A stretch of DNA of 17,542 nucleotides from NCBI GenBank assembly GCA_025924495.1, contig JAICIG010000134.1:1-17542 (forward strand). Reading direction: 5' to 3'. This document shows positions 1 through 8,089 of the stretch, piece after piece. The notes below the pieces were generated by a model, which ran no database searches, was not told where the DNA came from, and saw only the letters and a list, made by a program, of their open reading frames with translations. The DNA is from Pirellulales bacterium. Its GTDB lineage: Bacteria > Planctomycetota > Planctomycetia > Pirellulales > JAICIG01. Both the position numbers and the translations under genes were made by a program. Position 1 is the first letter of the stretch. Each line of letters opens with the position of its first letter.

Positions 1-189
1 GGCCACGAGCGCCAGGTTGGCGTCGACGTAAAAGGTCGTGAGCACAGTCCGCTTTTCGAGCGATTCCAGGATGCTGCGCCGCCTGGTTGATCGTTTTCGG
101 TCTCCACATCGCGGCGAATTCACGCGTGCTGCCCTCGATGGAAAACCGATAACTGTGCCGCGGCGCCCCCAGAACCAATTAAAGCTCAT
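1..189 (-). CDS. N-terminus of a large exported planctomycete protein (partial, runs off left edge)
   Basis: The minus frame is open from position 318 to the left edge. I chose the ATG at 187-189 because a GAAGAA stretch lies at ribosome-binding distance; an ATG at 253-255 is the alternative. The 63 visible residues begin MSFNWFWG, continue with a basic Arg/Lys-rich stretch, then RRRSILESLEKRTVL followed by TTFYVDANLALVA. An Arg-rich leader with an LE-x-LE-x-R-x-L-like motif, leading directly into a beta-strand-rich mature sequence, is the usual N-terminus of very long secreted or cell-wall proteins in Planctomycetes (LEPR-XLL type). The mature part (often beta-helix, cadherin-like or dockerin-containing in this class) lies outside the window, so no function can be given. 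The family call rests on the motif alone. Confidence 0.6.
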   Translation of the reverse strand, partial: MSFNWFWGRRGTVIGFPSRAARVNSPRCGDRKRSTRRRSILESLEKRTVLTTFYVDANLALVA

Positions 190-640
190 AGCGAGTTTCT
201 TCAATGGCGTAGTACGAGCGCGAAAGAGCGTAGGCAACGGCAAGTATGACAACATGCCGTAGCAGGAGCGCCCACTGTTTGCGGCGCGGATAAAGACGAG
301 CGACGCCAGCCTGGTCGTTCACGATTCAGATTGCCCTGACTTCCTGCGAGCAGGCGCTACTGCACGATGACGGCGTTCCTTGCCTGGCAGGCACGAGCCC
401 CGGTGAAGTTGCTGCCGGTCCCGACGGCAGCAACGGATAAGTTTTTGCCACCCTAACCGGGGTCTGCGGCGCCGTCAACGATTTGGCGCGCAAAAAACTG
501 GTCATGCCGGATATTTAGGCGGAGACCAGTCAATTTCAGCCGCTGGAGAGTCGCATGATCCGGGTACTCACAGACAAAGCGGAGGCTCACGCCTCCGACT
601 GGCCTGGCGTTGAATTCGGCGTTCCGATTCCGCGCTCGCT
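190..640. other. Gene-poor spacer between exported protein gene and pyc
   Basis: About 450 bases without a convincing gene. The left part should hold the promoter and leader of the minus-strand exported protein. Short plus-strand reading frames here are broken by stops (for example TAA and TAG near 438 and 517) and match nothing I recognise. The only structured element is the GC-rich hairpin at 580-597 behind pyc. Confidence 0.5.
573..597 (-). terminator. Possible terminator of pyc
   Basis: On the minus strand a perfect 7-bp stem CGGAGGC / GCCTCCG with a GTGA loop is followed by CTTTGTCTG. It lies about 45 bases downstream of the pyruvate carboxylase stop. The T-tract is poor, so it could equally be a dispersed palindromic element rather than an intrinsic terminator. 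Confidence 0.35.
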
Positions 641-3600
641 TTAGTCCCAGCGGATGACGAGGTCTCCGGTCTCGACGCTGCTGCCTGACTGCACGAGCAC
701 GTCGGCGATCTGGCCCTCGCGCTCGGCATACAGCGTGGTCTCCATCTTCATGGCCTCCATGGTCAGCAGCTTCTGACCTTGGGCGACGCTGTCGCCTTGC
801 TTGACCGCCACATGCACGACCATGCCGGGCATTGGCGCGCCGACCTGCTTGGGATTGCCCGCCTCGGCTTTCGGCCGCCGTTCGATAATCGCGTCGAGCG
901 ACGCATCGGGCACCGTCACGTCGCGCGGCTGGCCATTGAGTTCGAAGAAGACGGTTCGCGTACCGTCCGGGTGTGGATCGCCAATCGTCAGGAACTTGAT
1001 GATCAGCGTCTTGCCTGGCTCAATCTCCACGGCCAGCTCTTCGTTCGTCTGGGGACCATAAAAGAACACCGGCGTGGGCAGGATGCTCGTCTCACCGTAG
1101 GTTTCCTGATGCGTAATAAACTCGCTCACTACGCGCGGATAAATGATGTGCGAAACGATCTCGCGCCGCGTGGCCGGACGCCCTAGACGCTTTTCCAGCT
1201 CGGCGGCCGTGGCCTCAAAATCGGCGGGCGGCAAACTGGCGCCCGGCCGCTCGGTGAGCGGCTTCTCGCCGCGCAAAATGCGCTGTTGCACCTTGGCGGG
1301 AAACCCGCCGGGGGGCTGTCCCATGCGGCCGGAGACAAGATCAATCACCGACTCTGGGAAGCTGAGTTCGCGGTTGTAGTCGAGCACGTCGGCGACCGTC
1401 AGGTTGTTGGCGATCAGATACAGCGCCATGTCGCCGACCGCTTTCGAGGAGGGCGTCACCTTGACGATATCGCCGAACAGTTGATTGACGTCGGCATACA
1501 TCCGGCAGATATCGTACCAGCGCGCCCCCAGGCCAATGGCCTTCGCCTGCTCCCAGAGGTTCGTATACTGGCCGCCCGGCATTTCGTTGTAGTAAACGCT
1601 GGCCGTACTGGCCTTCATGCCGGTCTCGAACGGCGCGTAGAAATCTCGCACGGCTTCCCAGTATTCCGCGGTGCGTTCCAGCGGTTCAGGATCGAGACCG
1701 GTATCTCGCGGCGTGAACCGCAGAGCTTCGACCACCGAGTTTAAATTCGGCTGTGAAGTGAGCCCTGACAGCGGCGCAAATGCCGCGTCGGCGATGTCCA
1801 GATCGACCTCGGCGGCCTTGAATATAGCGCCGGCCTGTACGCCACTCGTGTCGTGCGTATGAAAATGGATCGGAATGCCGATTTCTTGTTTGAGCGTGCG
1901 CACTAGCAGCTCGGCGGCGTAAGGCTTGCACAGGCCGGCCATGTCTTTGATGGCCAGAATGTGTGCGCCCAGCTTCTCCAGTTCCTTGGCCAGCTCGACG
2001 TAATACTTCAGATTGTACTTCGTCCGTTTCTTGTCGAGCACGTCGCCCGTGTAACAGATGGCCGCCTCGCAGATGGCGCCCGTTTTCTGCACCGCTTCCA
2101 TGGCCACGCGCATGTTCGGCGCCCAATTGAGCGAATCAAACACGCGAAACACGTCGATGCCCGCCGCTGCGGCCTCTTCGACGAAGGCCTGCACCAGGTT
2201 GTCGGGGTAATTCGAGTAACCGAGCGCATTCGAAGCGCGCAATAGCATCTGGAACAGAATGTTGGGAATCTTCTGCCGCAGATCGGTCAGCCGCTGCCAG
2301 GGGCATTCCTTCAAGAACCGCATGGCGGTATCGAACGTGGCGCCGCCCCACATCTCAATCGAGAACAACTCGGAATGCAGCCGCGCATAGGCGTCGGCAA
2401 TCTGCAGCATGTCGTGCGTGCGCAATCGCGTGGCTAACAACGACTGGTGCGCGTCTCGCAAGGTGGTGTCGGTCAATAACAGCGGCTTCTGCTCGAGAAT
2501 CCACTTGCTGAATTTCTCCGGCCCAAGTTGCTGCAGCTTCTGCCGCGTGCCCGGCGGAATGTCTCCTTGCAAGCTGACCTTGGGCAACGGCGCGGGGTCG
2601 CGGCGCACCTGATCGGCGCGCTTCTTGACTAACGGATTGCCGTTAACCAATACGTCGGCCAGATACATGAACAGCTTGGTGGCCCGATCGCGACGGGCGA
2701 CAAACTGAAACAGCTCGGGAGTTTCATCCAGAAACCGAGTGGTGCAGCCGCCGGCGATGAACTTGGGATGCGTGACCAGGTTAATCAAGAACGGAATGTT
2801 GGTCTTCACGCCGCGGATGCGGAACTCTTGCAAGCAGCGTTCCATGCGTCGCGCTGCGTCGATAAACGTACGTCCCGACGTGATGACTTTCACGAGCAGC
2901 GAGTCGTAATACGGCGTGACCATGGCGCCGGAAAACGCGGTGCCGGCATCCAGACGCACGCCCGGTCCGCCCGTCGAACGGTAGTGGGCCACGCGACCAT
3001 AATCGGGCCGAAAGTGATTGAGAGGATCCTCCGTCGTAATGCGGCACTGAATGGCGAATCCTTCGGTGCGCACGCTTTCTTGCGACGCCAGGCCGATCTC
3101 CGGATCGTCCAAGCGGCGTCCCTGGGCAACCAGCAATTGGCATTTGACCAGATCCACGCCCGTGATCTGCTCGGTGCAGGTGTGCTCGACCTGAATCCGC
3201 GGATTGACTTCGATGAAGTAGAACTTATCGGTCTCCGTATCGACCAGAAACTCAACGGTGCCCGCGCTCTCGTATTGCACCGCTTTGCCGATGCCAATGG
3301 CGGCCTGGCAGATCTGTTGTCGCAGGCTTTCCTCGAGATTGATCGCCGGCGCAATCTCCACCACCTTCTGATGACGCCGTTGCACCGAGCAATCGCGCTC
3401 GTAAAGGTGCACGAGATTGCCGTGCTTATCGCCCATCAATTGCACTTCGATGTGCCGCGGCCGGGCGATGAACTTTTCTAAAAACACGTCGGGACTGCCG
3501 AATGCGGTTTGCGCTTCGCGCTGCGCCTGCTCCAACTGCGCCGGCAGATCTTCAGCCCGATGCACGACGCGCATGCCGCGTCCGCCGCCGCCCTTGGCCG

Positions 3601-4111
3601 CCTTGAGCAGCACCGGATACCCGAGACGCTCCGCCAGCTTGCCGGCCTCTGCGGCGCCTGAAAGCGGTTCGCTGCTGCCAGCCAGCACCGGCACTCCGGC
3701 CTGTTCGGCAATTTTGCGGGCGGTGATCTTGTCTCCCAATTGATCGAGCACTCTTGGCGGCGGCCCGCAAAAGATGATTCCAGCGGCCTCACAGGCCCGA
3801 GCCAAATCAGGATTTTCCGACAAAAAGCCGTACCCCGGATGGATCGCGTCGACGCCATATTCCTTCGCCAACTTGACGATCCCGTCGATATCCAGATAAG
3901 CGCGGATCGGCTCGCCCGGATGACCAACCTGATAGGCCTCGTCCGCCTTAAAGCGGTGCAGGGCAAAGCGATCCTCGTAGGAATAGATGGCCACCGTGCG
4001 GATGTCCAATTCGTGGGCCGTGCGAAAAACGCGCGTGGCGATTTCGCTGCGATTGGCCACCAGGAGCTTCTGGATCGGTTTCATTGGCGCTTGAGCGGCG
4101 GAATTCTTCAT
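641..4111 (-). CDS. pyc: Pyruvate carboxylase (single-chain, biotin-dependent)
   Basis: ATP- and bicarbonate-dependent carboxylation of pyruvate to oxaloacetate, a cytoplasmic anaplerotic step. The 1156 residues carry the full domain order of single-chain pyruvate carboxylases. Residues about 12-465 are biotin carboxylase, with the ATP-grasp glycine loop KAAKGGGGRGM at 170-180 and the EVNPRIQVEHT signature near 301-311. The carboxyltransferase starts near 545, with metal-site motifs LTDTTLRDAHQS and HFHTHDTSG and the AIKDMAGL lysine. The PC/oxaloacetate-decarboxylase conserved domain follows, then a C-terminal biotinyl domain with EAMKMET (biotinyl Lys about 1122). The length equals the usual ~1150 aa. 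The start at 4111 has no strong Shine-Dalgarno; Met10 is an alternative. The gene stands alone, flanked by spacers on both sides. The assignment is secure. Confidence 0.97.
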   Translation of the reverse strand: MKNSAAQAPMKPIQKLLVANRSEIATRVFRTAHELDIRTVAIYSYEDRFALHRFKADEAYQVGHPGEPIRAYLDIDGIVKLAKEYGVDAIHPGYGFLSENPDLARACEAAGIIFCGPPPRVLDQLGDKITARKIAEQAGVPVLAGSSEPLSGAAEAGKLAERLGYPVLLKAAKGGGGRGMRVVHRAEDLPAQLEQAQREAQTAFGSPDVFLEKFIARPRHIEVQLMGDKHGNLVHLYERDCSVQRRHQKVVEIAPAINLEESLRQQICQAAIGIGKAVQYESAGTVEFLVDTETDKFYFIEVNPRIQVEHTCTEQITGVDLVKCQLLVAQGRRLDDPEIGLASQESVRTEGFAIQCRITTEDPLNHFRPDYGRVAHYRSTGGPGVRLDAGTAFSGAMVTPYYDSLLVKVITSGRTFIDAARRMERCLQEFRIRGVKTNIPFLINLVTHPKFIAGGCTTRFLDETPELFQFVARRDRATKLFMYLADVLVNGNPLVKKRADQVRRDPAPLPKVSLQGDIPPGTRQKLQQLGPEKFSKWILEQKPLLLTDTTLRDAHQSLLATRLRTHDMLQIADAYARLHSELFSIEMWGGATFDTAMRFLKECPWQRLTDLRQKIPNILFQMLLRASNALGYSNYPDNLVQAFVEEAAAAGIDVFRVFDSLNWAPNMRVAMEAVQKTGAICEAAICYTGDVLDKKRTKYNLKYYVELAKELEKLGAHILAIKDMAGLCKPYAAELLVRTLKQEIGIPIHFHTHDTSGVQAGAIFKAAEVDLDIADAAFAPLSGLTSQPNLNSVVEALRFTPRDTGLDPEPLERTAEYWEAVRDFYAPFETGMKASTASVYYNEMPGGQYTNLWEQAKAIGLGARWYDICRMYADVNQLFGDIVKVTPSSKAVGDMALYLIANNLTVADVLDYNRELSFPESVIDLVSGRMGQPPGGFPAKVQQRILRGEKPLTERPGASLPPADFEATAAELEKRLGRPATRREIVSHIIYPRVVSEFITHQETYGETSILPTPVFFYGPQTNEELAVEIEPGKTLIIKFLTIGDPHPDGTRTVFFELNGQPRDVTVPDASLDAIIERRPKAEAGNPKQVGAPMPGMVVHVAVKQGDSVAQGQKLLTMEAMKMETTLYAEREGQIADVLVQSGSSVETGDLVIRWD

Positions 4112-4242
4112 GGCAATACGGGGAACTAAAAGCCGATGGGGTCGAATCAGATAGTGTAATCAGCGACCCCGCGAAACGACTAGGGGCGGAGCGGAAGCCG
4201 GCGCCGTAATCGAGTGCTCAACAGAGCGTCCACGCGGGTCAA

Positions 4243-4272
4243 ATTCGGAATTCGGAACGCGGAATTCAGAAT
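4243..4272. repeat. Imperfect inverted repeat with GAATTC cores
   Basis: ATTCGGAATTC (4243-4253) and GAATTCAGAAT (4262-4272) are inverted copies differing at one position, separated by 8 bases. It sits in the 211-base spacer between pyc and the sialidase-like gene. No T-tract follows on either strand, so a terminator role is unlikely; it may be a dispersed intergenic palindrome. Confidence 0.4.
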
Positions 4273-4322
4273 GACCGGGGAGATTTTGCTTGGATGGGGG
4301 TGCTCAAGGAGTCAACCCGCCT

Positions 4323-5279
4323 TTACTTTAGCGGCTCGGCCAGTTCTTTGAGCGTGAACCACTGGCGGCGAATCTTTTCGCGCTTCCAGGTGTAGGTAGT
4401 GTGCACGCTGCCGTCGGCCGCCTGAATGATCGCTGGATAAGAGAACTCACCCGGTTCCGATTCCAACGTGCGCACGGTTTTGAACTCGCGGCCGTCGGAC
4501 TCGCTGATGGCGAGTACCAGCGGCGAGCGGCCGATGTGTGTCGGGTTGTAAACCAGCGCCTGACGGCCGTCGGCCAGCGTGACGGCATCGATGCCGGAGT
4601 TCGGATTGGGCAACGACTCGACTGCCACGGCCGGGCTCCAGGAAAGTCCGCCGTCGCGGCTTTCCGAGCGACAGATTTGGCCAATCCGCCGAGTACTGCG
4701 GGCAAGCAGGAACAGCGAGCCGTCGCCGGCGCGTAAGATCGACGGTTGAATAATGCCTTCCGGCTGCTCGGGGTGAAAGATTGGCCCGTGCTTTGTCCAC
4801 GATTTGCCGCCATCCGTGCTGCGTTCGACCCAGCATGCCCAGGCGCGGTACGATTCGACGGATGACGGCGCCAGGATGGTTCCATCGTCCAGTTGGACAG
4901 GCTTGTTCTTGATCGGCCCGAGCAGGCCCGCCGGCAGAATGCGGCTTTCGCCAAACGTCTGGCCGCCATCGTGGCTGGTGCGGCAAAAGCCCGACCAGGT
5001 CTGCGGACTCGGGCCCGCTTTGTAATAGAGCTGCACTTCGCCCGTTTTGCGTTCGCGAAACAAGACGGGATTCCAGCAGGGCTTGCCGCGCTCGTCGGCG
5101 ACTTTCTCGGGCGCCGACCAATGGCCGTCGTAGCGCGCGAGCCAAATGGCGACGTCGTCGGCCCCTTCGCGCGAACCGCCGAACCAGGCCGCCAGGAATT
5201 TGCCCGGTTGCGTCTCGACCAGCGTCGACGCGTGGCAACTGGGAAAAGGCGCTCGCTCGTAAATGAACTCGGCAGCCAT
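4323..5279 (-). CDS. Sialidase-like Asp-box beta-propeller protein (BNR family)
   Basis: A 318-aa protein of the exo-alpha-sialidase/neuraminidase-like superfamily (six-bladed propeller, BNR_2 type). Three clear Asp boxes are visible: SHDGGQTF (102-109), STDGGKSW (154-161) and SRDGGLSW (207-214), with a degenerate one at 259-266. An N-terminal CHASTLVETQPGKFLAAWFG segment is typical of the family. No signal peptide is seen, so it is probably cytoplasmic and acts on imported sugar conjugates, or is exported by another route. Its GAGG Shine-Dalgarno overlaps the stop of the upstream transporter gene and the two are 9 bases apart, so they should be co-transcribed and translationally coupled. Family members act on sialic acid and on other glycosides; the true substrate cannot be read from sequence. 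Confidence 0.85.
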   Translation of the reverse strand: MAAEFIYERAPFPSCHASTLVETQPGKFLAAWFGGSREGADDVAIWLARYDGHWSAPEKVADERGKPCWNPVLFRERKTGEVQLYYKAGPSPQTWSGFCRTSHDGGQTFGESRILPAGLLGPIKNKPVQLDDGTILAPSSVESYRAWACWVERSTDGGKSWTKHGPIFHPEQPEGIIQPSILRAGDGSLFLLARSTRRIGQICRSESRDGGLSWSPAVAVESLPNPNSGIDAVTLADGRQALVYNPTHIGRSPLVLAISESDGREFKTVRTLESEPGEFSYPAIIQAADGSVHTTYTWKREKIRRQWFTLKELAEPLK

Positions 5280-5288
5280 TCAAAAACC

Positions 5289-6902
5289 TCAACCGACTTG
5301 CGGCTCTGGTCCTTCACCCGCCCCTAACACCGCTTCCTTCTCCATCTCCGCCGTTTGGGCGGGCGTGACCTGCTCGCGGAAGCCAAACCAGAAGAAGATC
5401 AGCGTCAGCGCGGCGCCTGCCATCGGCCACATCCAGATTTGCGTCCAGTCATAGCTTTGCGCTCGGCGCCATTCGGTATAGGTCACCTGTCCATCGTGAT
5501 CCTTGTCCATGTGCCCCAACGCTCCCTGCAGGCCCTCGGCGGAATAAATGGTGTTCGTGTCTGGGTCGACGAAAGGAGTGGGCGGGCTGTTCACCGAGAT
5601 GCTTTTCTCGCGATCCAGACCATACTTCTCGGCAAAGCCGCTTTTGCCGCTGGGGTCCCAGTTAGGCAACCCTGTCACCACCATCTGCCCTTTCGCATCG
5701 ACCTTGATTTCGCCTTCCTCATCAACCGCGGCCAACTTGTATGTAGGCGGGTACTGATCGCGGACATAACCGGCCGCGTAAGCGCCGACGAACATGCCCA
5801 ACCCCAACGTGACAAAGGCAATGAAGCTTTGCGCACTGGCTCGTTGCGATGCGGCCGCCTTGGCATCGACATAAATCTGGCTCGCGACGAAGAAGAAGTC
5901 GTAGCAGATGCCGTGCAGCACCAGTCCCACGATAACTAACGGCAGGTTTAACGTGCCAAAGCAATAGTACCGGGCCACCCAGGCGAGCATGCCGATGGCC
6001 AGCATGCGCTTCACGCCCAACATCGAAATAAACAGCGGCATCGCCGCCATGAAGAAGACCTCCGAGATCTGCCCCACCGTTTGCAACGCCGTCGGGGATG
6101 GAGCGTCGATTTCATTTAAAAATACGTTGGCCAGGTTGTAATAAAATGCCAGCGGAATGCAGACCAGGAAGGAAGCCACCGTGAACACCAAAAACGACGG
6201 GTTGGCGAGCAGGCGCAAGATGCTCTTCCGATCGCCCGTCGGTTCAGCAGCCGTTGCCTTTTTCGGCGGCGTGTGTGGCAGGGTAAAACAAAATAGACCC
6301 AGCACGACCGACGAGAGCGACGCCAAAACCATGAAGTTGTTCTTGGCGAACAAGACGCTGTCGGCGGGAAAAACGCTCGTGATTGGCTCGTAAAGCATGC
6401 CGCCCGGCTTGACCTTCAGGATCAAACCGACGACCCAACCGGCGACGATCCAACCGAGCGTGCCAAACACGCGAATGATCGGGAATTCCTTTTCAGGATC
6501 GCTGATGTTCTCGAAGCTGATTGAGTTCGTCAGCGCCAAAGTGGGCATGTAGCACAAGGCATAGGCGATCATCACCGGATAGAGCACATGAAACTGGCTC
6601 TCCAGGTCTGGAAAATGTTCGAGAATCCGTTCCGAAAACGCGGCACAGCCAAGCAGCACGGCGCCCAACAAGTGCAGCACGCCCAGAATTTTTTCGGTCG
6701 AAAATAATCGATCGGCGATGTAGCCCATGAACAATGGCGTGATCATCGCCGCGATGGCCGTCGACGAATAGACCGAGCCGATCTGCACTCCTGAGAAGCC
6801 GAGCGTGCCGGCCATATAGTTGCCGATCTCAACGCCCCACAATCCCCAGACAAAGTACTGGAGAAACATCATGATCGAGAGCCGGGTGCGTGCCGAACCC
6901 AT
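5289..6902 (-). CDS. MFS transporter (nucleoside:H+ symporter / NupG-like) with EF-hand insert
   Basis: A 537-aa inner-membrane permease with about twelve hydrophobic segments, opening with RTRLSIMMFLQYFVWGLWGVE, which resembles nucleoside/H+ symporter-type MFS proteins. The start at 6900-6902 is chosen because GAGGAATTCTT precedes it; the frame stays open for 48 more codons upstream, but that part is Arg-rich and lacks membrane character. Between the last two membrane segments is a long hydrophilic insert containing a textbook EF-hand loop DKDHDGQVTYTE (466-477) just before the last helix. Its stop overlaps the Shine-Dalgarno of the sialidase-like gene, which suggests that it imports the product or substrate of that enzyme. 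The substrate itself is unknown: a sugar, amino sugar or nucleoside is possible. Confidence 0.85.
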   Translation of the reverse strand: MGSARTRLSIMMFLQYFVWGLWGVEIGNYMAGTLGFSGVQIGSVYSSTAIAAMITPLFMGYIADRLFSTEKILGVLHLLGAVLLGCAAFSERILEHFPDLESQFHVLYPVMIAYALCYMPTLALTNSISFENISDPEKEFPIIRVFGTLGWIVAGWVVGLILKVKPGGMLYEPITSVFPADSVLFAKNNFMVLASLSSVVLGLFCFTLPHTPPKKATAAEPTGDRKSILRLLANPSFLVFTVASFLVCIPLAFYYNLANVFLNEIDAPSPTALQTVGQISEVFFMAAMPLFISMLGVKRMLAIGMLAWVARYYCFGTLNLPLVIVGLVLHGICYDFFFVASQIYVDAKAAASQRASAQSFIAFVTLGLGMFVGAYAAGYVRDQYPPTYKLAAVDEEGEIKVDAKGQMVVTGLPNWDPSGKSGFAEKYGLDREKSISVNSPPTPFVDPDTNTIYSAEGLQGALGHMDKDHDGQVTYTEWRRAQSYDWTQIWMWPMAGAALTLIFFWFGFREQVTPAQTAEMEKEAVLGAGEGPEPQVG

Positions 6903-7274
6903 AAGAATTCCTCGGTCGAATAATCGTCTTGCGGATAGAAAGCGCCGAAATCGTTTCCCGCGCCGCGGAACCGCGAGTCGCGTGAAAGCGCCCATCTTAG
7001 ATTGAGGAAAGGCGAGAAGAAAGCCTTTAAGTCGACAATCCCGCAATAGTTAAGAGCTCGCCTGGGGATGGATGAATGCGCGGCCCTTGCAATCGCGACA
7101 AGTGCTAGAATCTCGCTGAGAGCGGCCAAGAACCTCTGCCAGTTAGCGAAGAGCTTTCGACCGTGGCGCCCGGGCAGGCCTTTCCGGCGTCAGCCTGAAT
7201 CTGCGGAACAAGCCATCGCCACGTTGCGTCGTGGAGCATTTGCGCAAAACCTCGAAACTCAACGGAGAACGTCG
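6903..7274. other. Divergent regulatory spacer between transporter and Ig-like-repeat genes
   Basis: About 370 bases between two divergently transcribed starts, so both promoters should lie here. On the plus strand an extended -10 like element, TGCTAGAAT at 7103-7111, is visible, but no -35 box sits at normal distance. Open frames through this stretch on both strands lack ribosome-binding sites and read as low-quality Arg/Ala-rich sequence. I see no RNA gene. Confidence 0.4.
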
Positions 7275-8054
7275 ATGAAATGCCAATCCTTGCGACTAGT
7301 GCCAGTCTTTGCTTCGGCGTTGGCAATGGCCGGAGCAACGATCTGCCTTCCAGTCGCACGCGGCGAAGACGGTGCCCGTCTTGCCGCAGCTCCGCGGATT
7401 CTGAAAACGATTCCCGAGGTCGGAGCGAAAGGCGTCGATGCCGCGCTGACGGAAGTCACCGTCGTATTCGATCGCGACATGGCGAAAGGCATGAGCTGGA
7501 CCGGCGACCCAGCACTCTTTCCATCCGTGGACAAAAGTCGCGAAGCCCGCTGGGCCGACGCGCGGACTTGTGTGCTTCCGGTCAAGCTCGAGCAGGGAAA
7601 GTACTATCGCCTAGGAATCAACTCGACGAGCCGGCGGAATTTCCGCAGCGCCGAGGGGACGCCCGTCGCGGCTTCGGCGATCTATTTCGTCACCGCCGGA
7701 GCTACGCGCGAGATAGAGGAGCGGCTCAAGGTTCCCGCCGTCGTGTCGCTGGATCCGCAACGCGAGGCCGCGGATGTCGATCCCAAGGCGACGTCGCTGA
7801 AAGTAACCTTCAACGTGCCGATGGGCGAAGGCATGTCATGGGTCGGCGGCGGCCCGTTGTTCCCTAAGCTTCCCCAAGACAAGAAAGCGAGTTGGTCGGA
7901 GGATGGGCTGACTTGCACGTTACCGGTCGCTTTGGAGCCCAATCACGAATATGAGCTCGGGCTCAACAGTGCGAGCTTCAACAACTTTCAGAGCCGCTGG
8001 GGAGTTCCGCTCGAACCGTTAATCTACAAGTTCCGCACCGGGCAGGCCAAATAG
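7275..8054 (+). CDS. Secreted protein with two Ig-like (Big_5/SbsA-type) repeats
   Basis: A 259-aa protein of unknown role. Residues 1-30 form a signal peptide: KCQSLR, then a hydrophobic core and an ARG-ED cleavage region. The mature part is an internal duplication (about 40-141 and 153-257). Each copy has P-x-V/I-x-x-x-x-P at its start, a V-x-V/T-F-(D/N)-x-x-M strand, GMSW, a (P/L)LFP segment, W-(A/S)-(D/E), C-(V/T)-LPV and Y-x-LG-(I/L)-NS. This matches the Big_5 (SbsA Ig-like) pattern VTVxFxxxM seen in surface proteins. The start at 7275 has GGAGAA upstream and gives a sensible signal peptide; the frame is open further upstream without one. It is convergent with the esterase gene. Confidence 0.75.
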   Translation: MKCQSLRLVPVFASALAMAGATICLPVARGEDGARLAAAPRILKTIPEVGAKGVDAALTEVTVVFDRDMAKGMSWTGDPALFPSVDKSREARWADARTCVLPVKLEQGKYYRLGINSTSRRNFRSAEGTPVAASAIYFVTAGATREIEERLKVPAVVSLDPQREAADVDPKATSLKVTFNVPMGEGMSWVGGGPLFPKLPQDKKASWSEDGLTCTLPVALEPNHEYELGLNSASFNNFQSRWGVPLEPLIYKFRTGQAK

Positions 8055-8089
8055 GCCCAACGCGAGTGTGCTCCACGCCGCCGCGCCGG

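Noticed and set aside
38..262. Plus-strand 74-codon ORF at the left edge
   Set aside because: It is antisense to the export-motif protein, whose protein-like features are much better.
7087..7111. TTGCAA ... TAGAAT promoter pair before the Ig-like-repeat gene
   Set aside because: Spacing is 13 bases instead of 16-18. Only the extended -10 is mentioned, in the spacer entry.
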